Source: Nitrosomonadales bacterium (GTDB lineage: Bacteria > Pseudomonadota > Gammaproteobacteria > Burkholderiales > Nitrosomonadaceae). Taken from it: DNA of 63,102 nt. Position numbers and translations under genes: made by a program. The stretch is from positions 1 through 63,102 of the forward strand of contig VFJL01000046.1 in the NCBI GenBank assembly GCA_009886095.1, in the 5' to 3' direction. The notes under the pieces are model-generated. The model was not told the origin of the DNA. It worked only from the letters and a program-made list of their open reading frames with translations, and searched no databases. Below are positions 29,122-39,840 of the stretch, piece by piece. Each line of letters starts with the position of its first letter. Position 1 is the stretch's first letter.

Positions 29122-29787
29122 ATGACTCTGATGACAAAGAAATTCGACCTGATAGTGTTTGATTGGGATGGAACTCTGATGGACTCCACCAACGTCATAG
29201 TATCTTCAATCCAAAGTGCAGCCCGCGATATGGGGCTGCTGGAGCCTTCGTCTGAAAATGCGCGCCACGTCATTGGTCTGGGACTGAGCGAAGCTCTGGA
29301 ATATCTTTTCCCCGATCTTTCCCCGCAGAAATTTGGATCAATGATGGATCGTTACCAGCATCATTATTTTACATACGGGAAGAGCCCCCCCCTGTTCGAA
29401 GGTGTAACCGAGATTATCGAAACCCTGCATATGGATGGTTTTTTACTGGCAGTGGCCACTGGTAAGGGCCGTACTGAACTTAATAGCGCACTTGAATCCA
29501 GCGAGCTGGGAGCCTATTTCCATGCCAGTCGTTGTGCCGACGAGACTTTCTCCAAACCTCATCCGGCAATGTTGTTGGAATTGATGGAGCAATTCAGCGT
29601 GGAAGCAGGGCGTACGCTGATGATAGGTGATACCACCCATGATTTACAAATGGCAATCAATGCTAAGGTTGCCGGGTTGGGGGTGGCATATGGCGCTCAT
29701 TCCAGAGAAAATCTCAGCTCTCTGGCGTCACTTGATTGTGTCAATAACATCACGGAATTGCATTCATGGCTCAACACGAACGTCTGA
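29122..29787 (+). CDS. HAD-IA hydrolase, phosphoglycolate phosphatase-like
   Basis: 221 residues. HAD motif I is VFDWDGTLMDST (nucleophile and acid Asp), motif II VATGKGR, motif III the Lys in FSKPHPAML and motif IV MIGDTTHDLQMA. The cap lies between residues 20 and 95. Known relatives remove phosphate from 2-phosphoglycolate or similar small molecules, but the substrate is not shown by sequence. It overlaps the following Rieske gene by 22 bases, and the order rluC-HAD-Rieske-S49 peptidase recurs in betaproteobacteria. Confidence 0.88.
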   Translation: MTLMTKKFDLIVFDWDGTLMDSTNVIVSSIQSAARDMGLLEPSSENARHVIGLGLSEALEYLFPDLSPQKFGSMMDRYQHHYFTYGKSPPLFEGVTEIIETLHMDGFLLAVATGKGRTELNSALESSELGAYFHASRCADETFSKPHPAMLLELMEQFSVEAGRTLMIGDTTHDLQMAINAKVAGLGVAYGAHSRENLSSLASLDCVNNITELHSWLNTNV

Positions 29788-30116
29788 TTTGCGCAAGTAG
29801 CGAACTGACGGATGGCGGCAAAGGCATCCGTTTCAACGTGGACCATCATCATGAATTTGGTGCTGTTCCAGCATTTGTGATTCGCTATCGGGGAGATATC
29901 TATGCCTATCTCAACCGTTGCGCCCATGTGGGCGTCGAACTGGACTGGATGGAAGGCGAATTTTTCGATGATTCAGGGTTATACTTAATCTGTTCGACTC
30001 ATGGTGCGACTTATGCACCTCAAAGCGGTTTTTGCACTGGTGGTCCCTGCAAGGGGAAAAGTTTGCAATGTTTGAAGATCGAAGAACGCGATGGCAACAT
30101 TTTCTTGAAGGATTGA
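29766..30116 (+). CDS. Rieske [2Fe-2S] ferredoxin-like protein
   Basis: 116 residues. The cluster ligands are the C-x-H pair in NRCAHVGVELDW and the C-x2-H pair in LICSTHGATY, followed by GFCTGGPCKGKSLQ, which gives the loop its disulfide-like Cys and Gly-Pro turn. There is no signal or membrane helix, so it is a soluble cytoplasmic ferredoxin-type Rieske protein, the kind that feeds oxygenases, with an unknown partner here. Translation is coupled to the phosphatase upstream; the peptidase follows after 7 bp. Confidence 0.88.
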   Translation: MAQHERLICASSELTDGGKGIRFNVDHHHEFGAVPAFVIRYRGDIYAYLNRCAHVGVELDWMEGEFFDDSGLYLICSTHGATYAPQSGFCTGGPCKGKSLQCLKIEERDGNIFLKD

Positions 30117-30123
30117 AATAATC

Positions 30124-31074
30124 ATGGCTGATTCAGAAAATCGCAACGAAGGCTGGGAAAAGCAGCTGCTGGAGAAACTGGTGTTCTCCTCTCTGCAGGA
30201 GCAGCGTCGGGCGCGCCACTGGAGTATTTTGTTTAAATCGCTTACTTTTCTTTTTCTGTTTAGTCTTTTATTCCTCGTTTTGGGTTGGGTCGACACTAAA
30301 GATGGCCCCACTCTCACTAAACATACCGCTCTGGTAGAGTTGCGCGGCATAATCTCCGCTGATAGCGTTAGCAGTGCTGATAACATCAATGCAGGTTTGC
30401 AGGAAGCATTCAAGGATAAAAAAACGCAGGGTGTGATTTTACGCATTAACAGTCCCGGTGGTAGTCCGGTGCAAGCAGGCTACATCAACGATGAAATTCG
30501 CCGTCTACGCACCGCATATCCTGAAATTCCCCTATATGCTGTGGTCGAAGACATCTGCGCCTCAGGTGGTTATTATGTTGCCGTTGCTGCCGATCAGATT
30601 TATGTGGATAAAGCCAGCATCGTCGGTTCCATCGGAGTGTTAATGGATGGATTCGGTTTTACGGGGACGATGGAAAAACTCGGCATTGAGCGGCGGTTGC
30701 TCACGGCAGGAGAGAACAAGGGATTTCTGGATCCTTTTTCACCACCCAATTTACAGCAAAAAGAATATGCCAGAGAAATGCTAGGTGAAATCCATCAGCA
30801 GTTTATTCAGGTAGTGCAGCAAGGCCGGGGAAAACGCTTGAAGGATGCCCCAGAGATCTTCAGCGGAATCGTCTGGACTGGGCAGAAAAGCATAGACCTT
30901 GGACTTGCCGATGCCATGGGTAGCGCCGAATATGTTGCGCGTGAAGTTATCAAAGCCGAGCATATCGTGGACTACACCACGCAGGAAGGTTTTGTTGAGC
31001 GCTTCGCTAAACGCTTTGGTGCAGTAGCGGCAAATACGTTGGTCAGCGCGGGGAGTGGGTGGGGATTGCGGTAA
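30124..31074 (+). CDS. sppA: S49 family signal peptide peptidase (SppA/SohB-like)
   Basis: 316 residues with one membrane anchor (SLTFLFLFSLLFLVLGWVD, residues 39-57) and a periplasmic serine protease domain. Family blocks: VILRINSPGGSPVQAGYI, the catalytic Ser in EDICASGGYYVAVAAD, VGSIGVLMDGFG, and the general-base Lys in the region TAGENKGFLDPF. This short form is half the size of E. coli SppA, as usual for many proteobacteria. It degrades cleaved signal peptides and membrane protein remnants. Confidence 0.9.
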   Translation: MADSENRNEGWEKQLLEKLVFSSLQEQRRARHWSILFKSLTFLFLFSLLFLVLGWVDTKDGPTLTKHTALVELRGIISADSVSSADNINAGLQEAFKDKKTQGVILRINSPGGSPVQAGYINDEIRRLRTAYPEIPLYAVVEDICASGGYYVAVAADQIYVDKASIVGSIGVLMDGFGFTGTMEKLGIERRLLTAGENKGFLDPFSPPNLQQKEYAREMLGEIHQQFIQVVQQGRGKRLKDAPEIFSGIVWTGQKSIDLGLADAMGSAEYVAREVIKAEHIVDYTTQEGFVERFAKRFGAVAANTLVSAGSGWGLR

Positions 31075-31400
31075 TAAATCGCGGTTAAGGAGCCTCTGAA
31101 TAAATCCTGCACGGGTAGGGTAGTGGCCTTATTCAGCTTCCTATATGGGCCTCTCGGCAAGACCTTCGGCCTGAAGTTATGTTGTATCACTTAAAGTGAC
31201 TACTAAATTTGACGACAATTTCATGTTCCAACCCGGCTATAAACAGGGTGGCGTACCCTGCGCTGCAGCAATCATTTTATCTCCATCCGTTTTGTTTTCT
31301 TTTTTCGCTTTGGTGCTACCTATTGGGTGATTTGCTTCCTGCGATTGACCGGGTACCCGTTCACGGGTAACATTCGCACCTTTTAGGGACAAAGACGACT
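31075..31400. other. Intergenic region with stem-loop
   Basis: 326 bp without a gene. CTGAATAA (31096-31103) and TTATTCAG (31129-31136) form an inverted repeat, extended by AGGA...TCCT flanks, that could terminate the peptidase transcript. The rest should contain the tpiA promoter; a palindromic CGGGTACCCG lies near 31350. I see no further structure. Confidence 0.5.
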
Positions 31401-32156
31401 ATGCGTTCGAAACTGGTTGCAGGCAACTGGAAAATGCATGGTGGAATAACACAGAATCGAGACTTGCTGGACGCGATCGTTACAGAGACAGCAGGGCTGC
31501 ATGGAGCAGACTGCGTTGTATGTGTGCCTTATCCTTACCTGCCACAGGTGCAGTCATTGCTGCAACATACCCATATTTTCTGGGGCGCGCAGAACGTGAG
31601 TCAGCATGATAAGGGAGCCTACACAGGTGAAGTATCTGCGGTAATGCTGACGGATTTTGGTTGTCGTTATGTAATTGTCGGTCATTCCGAGCGGCGTGCT
31701 TTATACGGTGAGGATAGCCGCACCGTAGCGCTAAAATTCAGGGCTGCACAGGATGCCGGATTAACGCCTATTCTGTGTGTTGGCGAAACCTTGGAGCAGC
31801 GCGAGGCCGCTATCACAGAGCAGGTAGTGGCGGAGCAATTAGATGCGGTAATCGAATTGCTGGGTGTAAATGCACTGGCAAAAGCGGTGCTGGCTTACGA
31901 GCCAGTATGGGCCATTGGTACCGGCAAAACTGCTACACCGCAGCAGGCTCAGGACATGCACGCTTTCATACGCAATAAAATCGCTGCGCATGAGGTTGAA
32001 GTCGCTACCGGGCTGCAGATTTTATATGGTGGCAGTGTCAAAGCAAATAATGCCACAGAGCTATTCGCCATGCCAGATATTGATGGGGGATTGATCGGTG
32101 GCGCTTCGCTTGTTGCCAGCGAATTCATCGCAATTTATCGAGCAGCACAGAGTTAA
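31401..32156 (+). CDS. tpiA: Triosephosphate isomerase
   Basis: 251 residues. It interconverts dihydroxyacetone phosphate and glyceraldehyde 3-phosphate. Active-site residues: Lys in LVAGNWKMHG, the electrophilic His in VGHSERRALYGED, and the Glu base in LAYEPVWAIGTGKTATPQQA; the phosphate loop includes LYGGSVKANN and GGLIGGASL. GGGACAAAGACG precedes the ATG. It heads the conserved tpiA-secG-tRNA-Leu-nuo segment. Confidence 0.97.
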   Translation: MRSKLVAGNWKMHGGITQNRDLLDAIVTETAGLHGADCVVCVPYPYLPQVQSLLQHTHIFWGAQNVSQHDKGAYTGEVSAVMLTDFGCRYVIVGHSERRALYGEDSRTVALKFRAAQDAGLTPILCVGETLEQREAAITEQVVAEQLDAVIELLGVNALAKAVLAYEPVWAIGTGKTATPQQAQDMHAFIRNKIAAHEVEVATGLQILYGGSVKANNATELFAMPDIDGGLIGGASLVASEFIAIYRAAQS

Positions 32157-32173
32157 TTATTTTGGAGTAAACA

Positions 32174-32524
32174 TTGGAACTATTCATCTGGATAATCCAT
32201 GTAGCGGCAGCCATTACTGTGGTTGTTCTGGTTTTGCTGCAACACGGCAAGGGCGCTGACATGGGTGCCGCTTTTGGTAGCGGTTCATCAGGAAGCTTGT
32301 TTGGCGCCAGCGGCTCAGCAAATTTCCTAAGCAGGGCTACCGCTTCGCTGGCGGCAGTGTTTTTTATTACCAGTCTAGGGCTTACGTATTTTTCCAGTGA
32401 CAAAACCGAAAACAAAGGTGTTATGGAAAATGCGATACCGGCTCAATCATCCAAACCGGTGGGATCTGCCGCAACAATACCTACAGATGATGGAGCCTCC
32501 AAGGCCAGAGAAATACCTGAATAA
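32174..32524 (+). CDS. secG: Preprotein translocase subunit SecG
   Basis: 116 residues. Two membrane helices (FIWIIHVAAAITVVVLVLLQ and AVFFITSLGLTYFSS) flank the conserved cytoplasmic loop QHGKGADMGAAFGSGSSGSL. SecG supports SecYE in protein export. The start is TTG at 32174, preceded by TTGGAGTAAA, and gives the expected N-terminus MELFIWIIHV. The C-terminal 30 residues are a polar tail of variable type. Confidence 0.93.
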   Translation: MELFIWIIHVAAAITVVVLVLLQHGKGADMGAAFGSGSSGSLFGASGSANFLSRATASLAAVFFITSLGLTYFSSDKTENKGVMENAIPAQSSKPVGSAATIPTDDGASKAREIPE

Positions 32525-32611
32525 TTTAATTTATTAAAAATAATTGAACGATTAGTTGAGGCTGCCTTCAAATGCAAGGTAGATTTTAAACTTAGAACTC
32601 AAATTTAAGCC

Positions 32612-32696
32612 GCCGACGTGGTGAAATTGGTAGACACGCCGTCTTGAGGGGGCGGTGGCGAAAGCTGTGCGAGTTCGAGTCTCGCCGTCGGCACCA
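32612..32696 (+). tRNA. tRNA-Leu (GAG)
   Basis: 85 nt including encoded CCA. The acceptor GCCGACG pairs with CGTCGGC; the D region holds GGTAGACAC; the anticodon stem CCGTC/GGCGG surrounds loop TTGAGGG with anticodon GAG; a class II variable arm and the T loop GTTCGAGTC follow. It lies between secG and nuoA, as in many proteobacteria. Confidence 0.97.
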
Positions 32697-32798
32697 ATTC
32701 TAGGTAATAGAACCAGGAGCTAGCAGTTAGGCGAAAGCAGTATATATTGGTCATTTGCGCCCTCCTTGTCCGCTAATTCTTGGTTTCTGATTGCAACG

Positions 32799-33155
32799 AT
32801 GCTCGAAAATTATTTTCCCATTCTGTTGTTTATTCTGGTCGGCCTTGTCGTCGGTGGCGGAGCCATAGCGTGTGGCTGGTTGCTGGCTCCTAATCGTCCC
32901 GACAACGAGAAGCTTTCACCTTATGAATGCGGTTTTGAGGCTTTTGAGGATGCACGCATGAAATTTGACGTGCGTTACTATCTGGTTGCCATTCTCTTTA
33001 TTTTGTTTGATCTGGAAATTGCATTTCTATTTCCTTGGGCGGTGGTACTGAATGAGATCGGTTCATTTGGTTTTATCGCTATGATGGTTTTTCTCGGCAT
33101 CCTTGTCGTAGGCTTTATCTACGAGTGGATGAAGGGTGCTCTGGAGTGGGACTAA
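32799..33155 (+). CDS. nuoA: NADH-quinone oxidoreductase subunit A
   Basis: 118 residues, three membrane helices. Conserved NuoA loop [20 protein letters not shown] with the reactive-loop Cys, and [17 protein letters not shown] in the second helix with its acidic residues. It sits at the junction of the peripheral and membrane arms of complex I. The ATG at 32799 gives the standard N-terminus [11 protein letters not shown]; a TTG 33 bases upstream also opens the frame but is less likely. First gene of the nuo operon. Confidence 0.95.
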   Translation: MLENYFPILLFILVGLVVGGGAIACGWLLAPNRPDNEKLSPYECGFEAFEDARMKFDVRYYLVAILFILFDLEIAFLFPWAVVLNEIGSFGFIAMMVFLGILVVGFIYEWMKGALEWD

Positions 33156-33159
33156 CCCT

Positions 33160-33636
33160 ATGAGTATCGAAGGTGTGCTGGAAAAAGGATTTGTTACCAC
33201 CAGCCTGGATTCAGTCATTAACTGGGGGCGTACTGGATCCATGTGGCCGATGACCTTCGGTCTTGCCTGCTGCGCGGTGGAAATGATGCAGGCTGGCGCA
33301 TCACGCTATGATCTCGACCGTTTTGGAATCGTTTTCCGCCCCAGTCCACGTCAATCAGACGTGATGATCGTGGCCGGCACATTGTGCAATAAGATGGCGC
33401 CTGCACTGCGTAAAGTTTACGACCAGATGGCCGAGCCACGCTGGGTGATTTCCATGGGTTCCTGCGCGAATGGCGGTGGTTATTACCACTATTCCTATTC
33501 GGTAGTACGTGGTTGCGACCGCATTGTACCGGTGGATATTTATGTGCCAGGTTGTCCACCGACGGCGGAAGCATTGCTTTACGGCCTTATTCAGCTACAG
33601 AACAAGATCCAACGTACTAACACTATCGCCCGCTGA
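33160..33636 (+). CDS. nuoB: NADH-quinone oxidoreductase subunit B
   Basis: 158 residues, peripheral-arm subunit carrying the terminal iron-sulfur cluster N2 that reduces quinone. The cluster ligands are the Cys pair in [11 protein letters not shown], the Cys in [13 protein letters not shown] and that in [11 protein letters not shown]. The start at 33160 ([11 protein letters not shown]) is chosen over an in-frame codon at 33136 that would overlap nuoA. Confidence 0.97.
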   Translation: MSIEGVLEKGFVTTSLDSVINWGRTGSMWPMTFGLACCAVEMMQAGASRYDLDRFGIVFRPSPRQSDVMIVAGTLCNKMAPALRKVYDQMAEPRWVISMGSCANGGGYYHYSYSVVRGCDRIVPVDIYVPGCPPTAEALLYGLIQLQNKIQRTNTIAR

Positions 33637-33643
33637 GTCATAT

Positions 33644-34261
33644 ATGCCCTCCCCCCGCCTGGAAACGCTCTCTCTTTGCCTGCAGAACGTGCTGACCAAT
33701 AAACTCATCAGCACAAGTGAGCAACTGGGTGAATTAACTATCGTGGCGCATCCTGCTGATGCGTTGCTGGTGATGCAAGCTCTACGGGATCATTCTGAGC
33801 TGGATTTTGACACTCTCATCGATGTCTGCGGGGTGGATTATTCGGCTTATGGTGCTGAGTCAATTGCCGAGGCCAACTGGCAAGGCAAGCGCTTTGCTGC
33901 TGTCTATCATCTGCTTTCCATTAGTCATAACTGTAGATTGCGTGTCAAGGTTTTTGCGGATGAAGATGAATTCCCAGTTCTGGATTCGGTGGTTGGGATA
34001 TGGCCAGTTGCCAACTGGTTTGAACGCGAGGCATTTGATCTGTACGGAATTGTTTTTACTGGTCACCCGGATTTGCGCCGAATCCTTACCGATTATGGTT
34101 TTATCGGCAACCCATTCCGCAAGGATTTTCCGTTAACCGGTAACGTGGAAATGTGTTATGACTCAGACCAGCAACGGGTAATTTACCAGCCAGTCAGTAT
34201 TGAGCCGCGTGAAATTACGCCGCGTGTGATTCGCGAACAGCATTATGGAGACAGCGAATGA
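33644..34261 (+). CDS. nuoC: NADH-quinone oxidoreductase subunit C
   Basis: 205 residues, the 30-kDa subunit of the peripheral arm that packs against NuoD near the quinone pocket. Signature block near residue 125: [20 protein letters not shown], followed by [20 protein letters not shown]. NuoC and NuoD are separate here, unlike the fused E. coli protein. The ATG at 33644 is 5 bp after the nuoB stop; an open frame reaching back into nuoB is rejected. Confidence 0.95.
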   Translation: MPSPRLETLSLCLQNVLTNKLISTSEQLGELTIVAHPADALLVMQALRDHSELDFDTLIDVCGVDYSAYGAESIAEANWQGKRFAAVYHLLSISHNCRLRVKVFADEDEFPVLDSVVGIWPVANWFEREAFDLYGIVFTGHPDLRRILTDYGFIGNPFRKDFPLTGNVEMCYDSDQQRVIYQPVSIEPREITPRVIREQHYGDSE

Positions 34262-34288
34262 AATCTTTGCGGCGGAGATTTTTAGGGC

Positions 34289-35542
34289 ATGGCTGAAATA
34301 CGCAACTACACCATGAATTTCGGTCCCCAGCACCCGGCAGCGCATGGCGTACTGCGTTTGGTGCTGGAACTGGACGGTGAGGTGATTCAACGTGCCGACC
34401 CGCATATTGGATTGCTGCATCGTGCCACCGAGAAGTTGGCCGAGAGCAAGACCTACATCCAGTCGGTTCCCTACATGGATCGACTGGATTACGTTTCGAT
34501 GATGGTCAACGAGCATGCTTATGTGATGGCTATCGAGAAGCTGTTGCAACTTGAGGTGCCGTTGCGTGCCCAATATATCCGAGTGATGTTTGACGAGATC
34601 ACGCGCATACTCAACCACCTTCTGTGGATAGGCGCGCATGCGCTGGATGTGGGTGCAATGACCATGTTCCTCTATGCTTTTCGCGAACGCGAAGACCTGA
34701 TGGATTGCTATGAGGCGGTATCGGGCGCCAGATTGCACGCCGCTTATTATCGTCCCGGGGGAGTCTATCGGGATTTGCCGGATTCAATGCCGCAATATCA
34801 AGCATCAAAAATTCACAATGAAAAGGATACCAAGGGGCTCAACGAAAACCGTCAGGGTTCATTATTGGATTTTATTGAGGATTTTACCAATCGCTTTCCC
34901 ACTTATGTGGATGAGTATGAAACCCTGCTTACCGATAACCGTATCTGGAAACAACGTCTAGTAGGTATCGGCGTGGTGTCGCCTGAGCGTGCCAAGGCGT
35001 TGGGTTTTACCGGCCCGATGTTGCGCGGTTCCGGCGTGGAGTGGGATTTGCGCAAGAAGCAGCCATATGAAGTTTATGATCGGATTGATTTTGATATCCC
35101 GGTGGGGGTCAACGGTGACTGCTATGATCGTTATCTGGTGCGCATGGAGGAGTTCCGCCAGTCCAACCGCATCATCAGGCAATGTGTCGAATGGTTACGC
35201 AAGAATCCTGGCCCGGTGATAACCGGCAACCATAAGGTCGCACCGCCTTCACGTATCGAAATGAAGCAGAATATGGAAGAATTGATCCATCATTTCAAGC
35301 TCTTTACCGAAGGTATCCATGTGCCGCCAGGGGAAGTTTACACAGCGGTCGAGCACCCTAAGGGTGAGTTCGGCATTTACTTGATATCGGACGGTGCCAA
35401 CAAACCTTACCGCCTGAAAATTCGGGCCCCTGGCTTTGCTCACTTGGCGGCAATGGATGAGATGGCACGAGGCCATATGATCGCCGACGTGGTAACTATC
35501 ATCGGTACGCAGGATATCGTATTTGGTGAGATAGACAGATAG
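34289..35542 (+). CDS. nuoD: NADH-quinone oxidoreductase subunit D
   Basis: 417 residues, the 49-kDa subunit related to hydrogenase large subunits; it forms most of the quinone-binding cavity. [19 protein letters not shown] contains the quinone-contacting His loop, [11 protein letters not shown]-type helix residues are seen as [18 protein letters not shown], and the C-terminus [14 protein letters not shown] ... DIVFGEIDR is canonical. Starts 27 bp after nuoC. Confidence 0.97.
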   Translation: MAEIRNYTMNFGPQHPAAHGVLRLVLELDGEVIQRADPHIGLLHRATEKLAESKTYIQSVPYMDRLDYVSMMVNEHAYVMAIEKLLQLEVPLRAQYIRVMFDEITRILNHLLWIGAHALDVGAMTMFLYAFREREDLMDCYEAVSGARLHAAYYRPGGVYRDLPDSMPQYQASKIHNEKDTKGLNENRQGSLLDFIEDFTNRFPTYVDEYETLLTDNRIWKQRLVGIGVVSPERAKALGFTGPMLRGSGVEWDLRKKQPYEVYDRIDFDIPVGVNGDCYDRYLVRMEEFRQSNRIIRQCVEWLRKNPGPVITGNHKVAPPSRIEMKQNMEELIHHFKLFTEGIHVPPGEVYTAVEHPKGEFGIYLISDGANKPYRLKIRAPGFAHLAAMDEMARGHMIADVVTIIGTQDIVFGEIDR

Positions 35543-35573
35543 TACCATTGCAAATTTAAATTGACAGTTTGAG

Positions 35574-36050
35574 ATGCTAAGCGCCGAATCCCTTAAAAAA
35601 ATTGACCATGAGGTCACAAAATATCCTGCCGATCAGAAGCAATCGGCAGTTATGTCTGCGCTCGCCATTGCTCAGGATGAGAAGGGCTGGTTGGCCAATG
35701 AGACTATGGACTTCGTTGCCCATTATCTGGGTATGCCAGCGATCGCGGTATATGAAGTGGCAACGTTCTACAATATGTATAACCTGCAGCCAGTGGGCAG
35801 ATACAAACTTACCGTTTGCACTAATTTACCGTGTGCGCTGTCAGGTGGCAATGATGCAGCTGCCCGTCTTAAACAGAAACTCGGTATTGGTTTCAACCAG
35901 ACTACCGCCGATGGAAAATTCACCTTGAAAGAAGGGGAGTGCATGGGCGCATGCGGCGACGCTCCCGTACTGTTGGTAAATAACAAGCGCATGTGCAGCT
36001 TCATGTCCAGCGACATGATCGATCAACTGCTGGAGGAGTTAAGCAAGTGA
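35574..36050 (+). CDS. nuoE: NADH-quinone oxidoreductase subunit E
   Basis: 158 residues, thioredoxin-like 24-kDa subunit with [2Fe-2S] cluster N1a. Ligands are the two Cys in [12 protein letters not shown] and the two in [11 protein letters not shown]. It docks on NuoF in the NADH-oxidising tip. The stop overlaps the GTG start of nuoF (GTGA). Confidence 0.96.
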   Translation: MLSAESLKKIDHEVTKYPADQKQSAVMSALAIAQDEKGWLANETMDFVAHYLGMPAIAVYEVATFYNMYNLQPVGRYKLTVCTNLPCALSGGNDAAARLKQKLGIGFNQTTADGKFTLKEGECMGACGDAPVLLVNNKRMCSFMSSDMIDQLLEELSK

Positions 36051-37324
36051 CACAACTCACCCAGATACTTCTGGCCGGACTGAATCCGTCTGATCCCAAC
36101 GACTGGCGCCTTAGAAATTATGAGCAGCGCGAGGGCTATACCGCGCTGAGAAAAATTCTGAACGAAAAAATTCCGCCGGATGCAATCATTGGGGAGGTGA
36201 AGAAATCCGCGCTACGCGGGCGCGGCGGCGCAGGGTTTCCGACCGGACTGAAATGGAGCTTCATGCCCAAGCAATATGAGGGCGACAAATATCTGGTGTG
36301 CAATTCTGACGAAGGCGAGCCGGGCACTTTCAAGGATCGCGACATCATGCATCACAACCCACATAGCCTGATCGAGGGGATGGCCATCGGCGCATATGCA
36401 ATGGGTATCAGAACCGGTTATAACTATATTCACGGTGAAATCTGGGATACCTATGAGCGGATGGAAGAGGCGATAGATGAAGCGCGTGCTGCAGGTCTGT
36501 TGGGAGACAACATCCTGGGTTCCGGTTTTAGTTTTCAGTTATACAACCATCATGGCTACGGCGCATACATCTGTGGCGAGGAAACTGCACTGCTGGAATC
36601 GCTCGAAGGCAAGAAAGGTCAGCCACGATTCAAGCCGCCATTTCCTGCGAGTTTCGGTCTCTACGGTAAACCCACTACCATCAATAATACCGAGACGTTT
36701 GCTTCAGTGCCTTGGATTATTCGCAATGGCGGCGAGAAGTTTTTGCAGATCGGCAAGCCGAATAATGGGGGCACCAAGATTTTCTCGGTGTCAGGTCATG
36801 TCAATAAACCAGGTAATTACGAAGTGCCGATGGGTACGCCCTTTGCAAAATTACTGGAAATGGCGGGTGGTATGCGCGGCGGCAGGAAACTGAAAGCATG
36901 CATTCCCGGCGGATCATCCATGCCGGTACTGCCCGGAGATATCATGATGCGGACTGACATGGATTATGACTCTATTGCCAAGGCTGGCTCTTTTCTCGGT
37001 TCCGGTGCGGTCATCATCATGGACGACACTACCTGCATGGTGAAAGCGCTGGAGCGATTGTCATATTTTTATTACGAGGAATCCTGCGGCCAGTGTACGC
37101 CGTGCCGCGAGGGCACCGGTTGGCTCTATCGTGTGGTGCATCGTATTGAGACTGGCAAGGGCAGGATAGAAGATCTCGATCTGCTCAACAACGTGGCTGA
37201 TAATATTCAGGGGCGCACCATTTGCGCATTGGGTGATGCGGCAGCAATGCCGGTTCGCGCCATGATTCAGCATTTCCGTGATGAGTTTATATACCACATA
37301 GAGCACAAGAAATGCATGGTGTGA
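36047..37324 (+). CDS. nuoF: NADH-quinone oxidoreductase subunit F
   Basis: 425 residues, the subunit that binds NADH and FMN. The Gly-rich nucleotide loop is [18 protein letters not shown] contacts include [15 protein letters not shown], and the cluster N3 ligands are in [15 protein letters not shown] plus a later Cys in [11 protein letters not shown]. The GTG at 36047 is chosen because it overlaps the nuoE stop; an earlier start inside nuoE is unnecessary. Confidence 0.96.
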   Translation: MTQLTQILLAGLNPSDPNDWRLRNYEQREGYTALRKILNEKIPPDAIIGEVKKSALRGRGGAGFPTGLKWSFMPKQYEGDKYLVCNSDEGEPGTFKDRDIMHHNPHSLIEGMAIGAYAMGIRTGYNYIHGEIWDTYERMEEAIDEARAAGLLGDNILGSGFSFQLYNHHGYGAYICGEETALLESLEGKKGQPRFKPPFPASFGLYGKPTTINNTETFASVPWIIRNGGEKFLQIGKPNNGGTKIFSVSGHVNKPGNYEVPMGTPFAKLLEMAGGMRGGRKLKACIPGGSSMPVLPGDIMMRTDMDYDSIAKAGSFLGSGAVIIMDDTTCMVKALERLSYFYYEESCGQCTPCREGTGWLYRVVHRIETGKGRIEDLDLLNNVADNIQGRTICALGDAAAMPVRAMIQHFRDEFIYHIEHKKCMV

Positions 37325-37406
37325 CCCAGATACTCACCAATAAAGTAAATTGGGCTTCCTTGTTTTATTCGTGTTCATTCGTGATTAATTCAAGAGTTCG
37401 TATCCA

Positions 37407-39818
37407 ATGACCAATATTGAGATCGATGGCAAACAGGTATCCGTGCCCACAGGTGGCACCGTCATGGACGGCGCCACACAATTGGGCATTTATATTCCGT
37501 ATTTCTGCTATCACAAGAAGCTATCGATCGCGGCTAACTGCCGTATGTGCCTGGTACAGGTAGAGAAGGCACCCAAGCCCTTGCCTGCCTGTTCTACCCC
37601 TGCGGTGGAGGGCATGAAAGTGTCCACCCATTCCGCAATGGCGGTAGCGTCACAAAAAGGCCAGATGGAATTTCTACTCATCAACCATCCACTGGATTGT
37701 CCCATTTGCGACCAGGGTGGTGAATGCCAATTGCAGGACTTGGCGGTTGGTTACGGCGCAAGCGCATCACGTTATACGGAACCTAAGCGGGTGGTGGTGA
37801 ACAAGAATCTGGGACCGCTTATTTCCACCGACATGACTCGTTGCATCCTCTGCACTCGCTGCGTACGCTTCGGCCAGGAAATTGCCGGCGTTATGGAGCT
37901 GGGCGTAGCTGGTCGCGGTGAACATGCTGAAATTCTGACGTTTGTCGACAGCACAGTAGATTCGGAGTTGTCTGGCAACATGATTGATCTCTGTCCGGTG
38001 GGTGCGCTAGTCAGCAAACCATTTCGCTATTCTGCTCGCACTTGGGAGTTGTCGCGCCGGAAGTCCGTGAGCCCGCATTGCGGTCTCGGTTCCAATCTGG
38101 TGGTACAAATAAAGTTGAATCGTGTAATGCGCGTATTGCCGCGCGAGAATGAAGAGATCAACGAATGTTGGCTCTCGGATAAGGATCGTTTTTCCTACGA
38201 GGGACTTAATTCGGAAGAGCGTTTAACCACACCGATGATAAAGCGTGATGGACAATGGCAGGAATGCGACTGGCATACTGCATTGGAGTTCGTTGCTAAT
38301 GGACTAAAAGCGGTACAGAAACAACACGGGGTACAGAGTATTGGCGCGCTGGCTTCCCCGCACAGCACCTTGGAAGAGCTTTATCTGCTGCAGAAACTGA
38401 TACGGGGTCTGGGTAGTGGAAATGTGGATCATCGTCTGCGCCAGTCCGATTTTCGTTCCGACAGTCATCTACAGGGTTCGCCTTGGCTGGGGATGAAAAT
38501 TGCCGAGATCTCGCAATTGAAATCGGCGTTGGTCATCGGCAGCACTCTGCGCAAGGATCATCCTCTTATTGCGCAGCGTCTACGCCAGGCGGTGAAGCAG
38601 GGCGCCCATTTGAATCTGATCAACCCAGTCAGCGATGATCTGCTTACAAACGTAACTAATCAAGCTGTCGTTGCCCCCGCTGCGATGGCTGCAATGCTGG
38701 CACAGATTCTGAAAGCTGCTGCCGAATTGAAAGCGACAAAGATTCCTGCCACCTTGAAGGATACGGTAAGCAGCATCAGCGTGACTGATACCGCACGCGC
38801 GATCGCCGCCAGCCTCATCGACAACAAGCCGGCTGCTATTTTCCTTGGCAATTTGGCGCAACATCATCCGCAATATGCAGATATTCATATGCTGGCGCAG
38901 CATATCGCGCAGATTGCAGAAACGAGTTTCGGTGTACTGGGAGAGGCCGCCAATAGTGTTGGTGCATATCTTGCCGGAGCAGTACCTGGGCTGGGTGCCG
39001 TGGGAATTGGTGGTTCCAGTCAAGTTGGAGCAAATGGTAATAACGCTTCGCAAATGCTTGGGATGAGCGCCACTCCAGTTGCCGAACCATGCCGAGCTTT
39101 CGTATTGATGAATCTGGAACCGGAATTCGACAGTTACAACCCGCAGCAGGCGATGAAAACATTGGCGGCTGCGGAGTTGGTAGTGATGATGAGCGCCTAT
39201 AAAAAGCATGTCACCAGTGCCGATTATGCTGACGTGCTGCTGCCAATCGCACCATTTACCGAGACTTCCGGTACTTTTATCAACACCGAAGGTCGTGTAC
39301 AGAGTTTCAACGGAGTCGTGGCACCCTTGGGCGATGCACGCCCGGCGTGGAAGATACTGCGGGTGCTCGGCAATCTGCTGCAACTTGACGGTTTCGATTA
39401 TGAAACGCCAGAGCAAGTGCGGGCGGAGATTTTTCTCGCTGGCAGCGACGTCAGTACTCAGCTGAGCAACAGGCTGGGTAGCTTTGCCGTTGGTGAGATT
39501 GGGCAGGTGAGCGAAGGACTCCAGCGTATTGGTGAAGTTCCAATATATCAGGCGGATCCTATCGTACGTCGTGCTGAATCGCTGCAGCGCACGCATGATG
39601 CTATGGCGCCGCTGGCATGGATGCCGGGCGCATTACTGGACAGACTCGGCGTGCAGGCAGGGGACATGATTAAAGTGAAGCAAGGTGACGGTGAAGCGCT
39701 GTTGCCGGCGGCTCGTGACGACAAACTACCTGCTAACTGTGTACGCGTGGCTTCGGCCCATCCGCTGACTGCAACACTGGGCGCGATGTTTGGTGAAATT
39801 ATGGTAGAGAGATTGTGA
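37407..39818 (+). CDS. nuoG: NADH-quinone oxidoreductase subunit G
   Basis: 803 residues, the 75-kDa peripheral subunit with several clusters. The N-terminal [2Fe-2S] ferredoxin domain has [11 protein letters not shown] and CRMCLVQVE; the His-ligated N5 region is [16 protein letters not shown]; the 4Fe-4S domain has [13 protein letters not shown]. The rest is a molybdopterin-oxidoreductase-like domain without visible molybdenum function, as in all NuoG. An 82-bp gap after nuoF is longer than elsewhere in the operon. Confidence 0.96.
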   Translation: MTNIEIDGKQVSVPTGGTVMDGATQLGIYIPYFCYHKKLSIAANCRMCLVQVEKAPKPLPACSTPAVEGMKVSTHSAMAVASQKGQMEFLLINHPLDCPICDQGGECQLQDLAVGYGASASRYTEPKRVVVNKNLGPLISTDMTRCILCTRCVRFGQEIAGVMELGVAGRGEHAEILTFVDSTVDSELSGNMIDLCPVGALVSKPFRYSARTWELSRRKSVSPHCGLGSNLVVQIKLNRVMRVLPRENEEINECWLSDKDRFSYEGLNSEERLTTPMIKRDGQWQECDWHTALEFVANGLKAVQKQHGVQSIGALASPHSTLEELYLLQKLIRGLGSGNVDHRLRQSDFRSDSHLQGSPWLGMKIAEISQLKSALVIGSTLRKDHPLIAQRLRQAVKQGAHLNLINPVSDDLLTNVTNQAVVAPAAMAAMLAQILKAAAELKATKIPATLKDTVSSISVTDTARAIAASLIDNKPAAIFLGNLAQHHPQYADIHMLAQHIAQIAETSFGVLGEAANSVGAYLAGAVPGLGAVGIGGSSQVGANGNNASQMLGMSATPVAEPCRAFVLMNLEPEFDSYNPQQAMKTLAAAELVVMMSAYKKHVTSADYADVLLPIAPFTETSGTFINTEGRVQSFNGVVAPLGDARPAWKILRVLGNLLQLDGFDYETPEQVRAEIFLAGSDVSTQLSNRLGSFAVGEIGQVSEGLQRIGEVPIYQADPIVRRAESLQRTHDAMAPLAWMPGALLDRLGVQAGDMIKVKQGDGEALLPAARDDKLPANCVRVASAHPLTATLGAMFGEIMVERL

Positions 39819-39840
39819 TAGTGGAATCCAGGGTTTATTG

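Noticed and set aside
29122-31074. HAD phosphatase, Rieske ferredoxin and S49 peptidase as a novel functional system
   Set aside because: The overlapping order after rluC is common in betaproteobacteria and looks like ordinary operon packing.
38580-39596. 338-codon minus-strand open frame opposite nuoG
   Set aside because: Shadow of nuoG; cysteine- and His-rich nonsense composition and no family signal.
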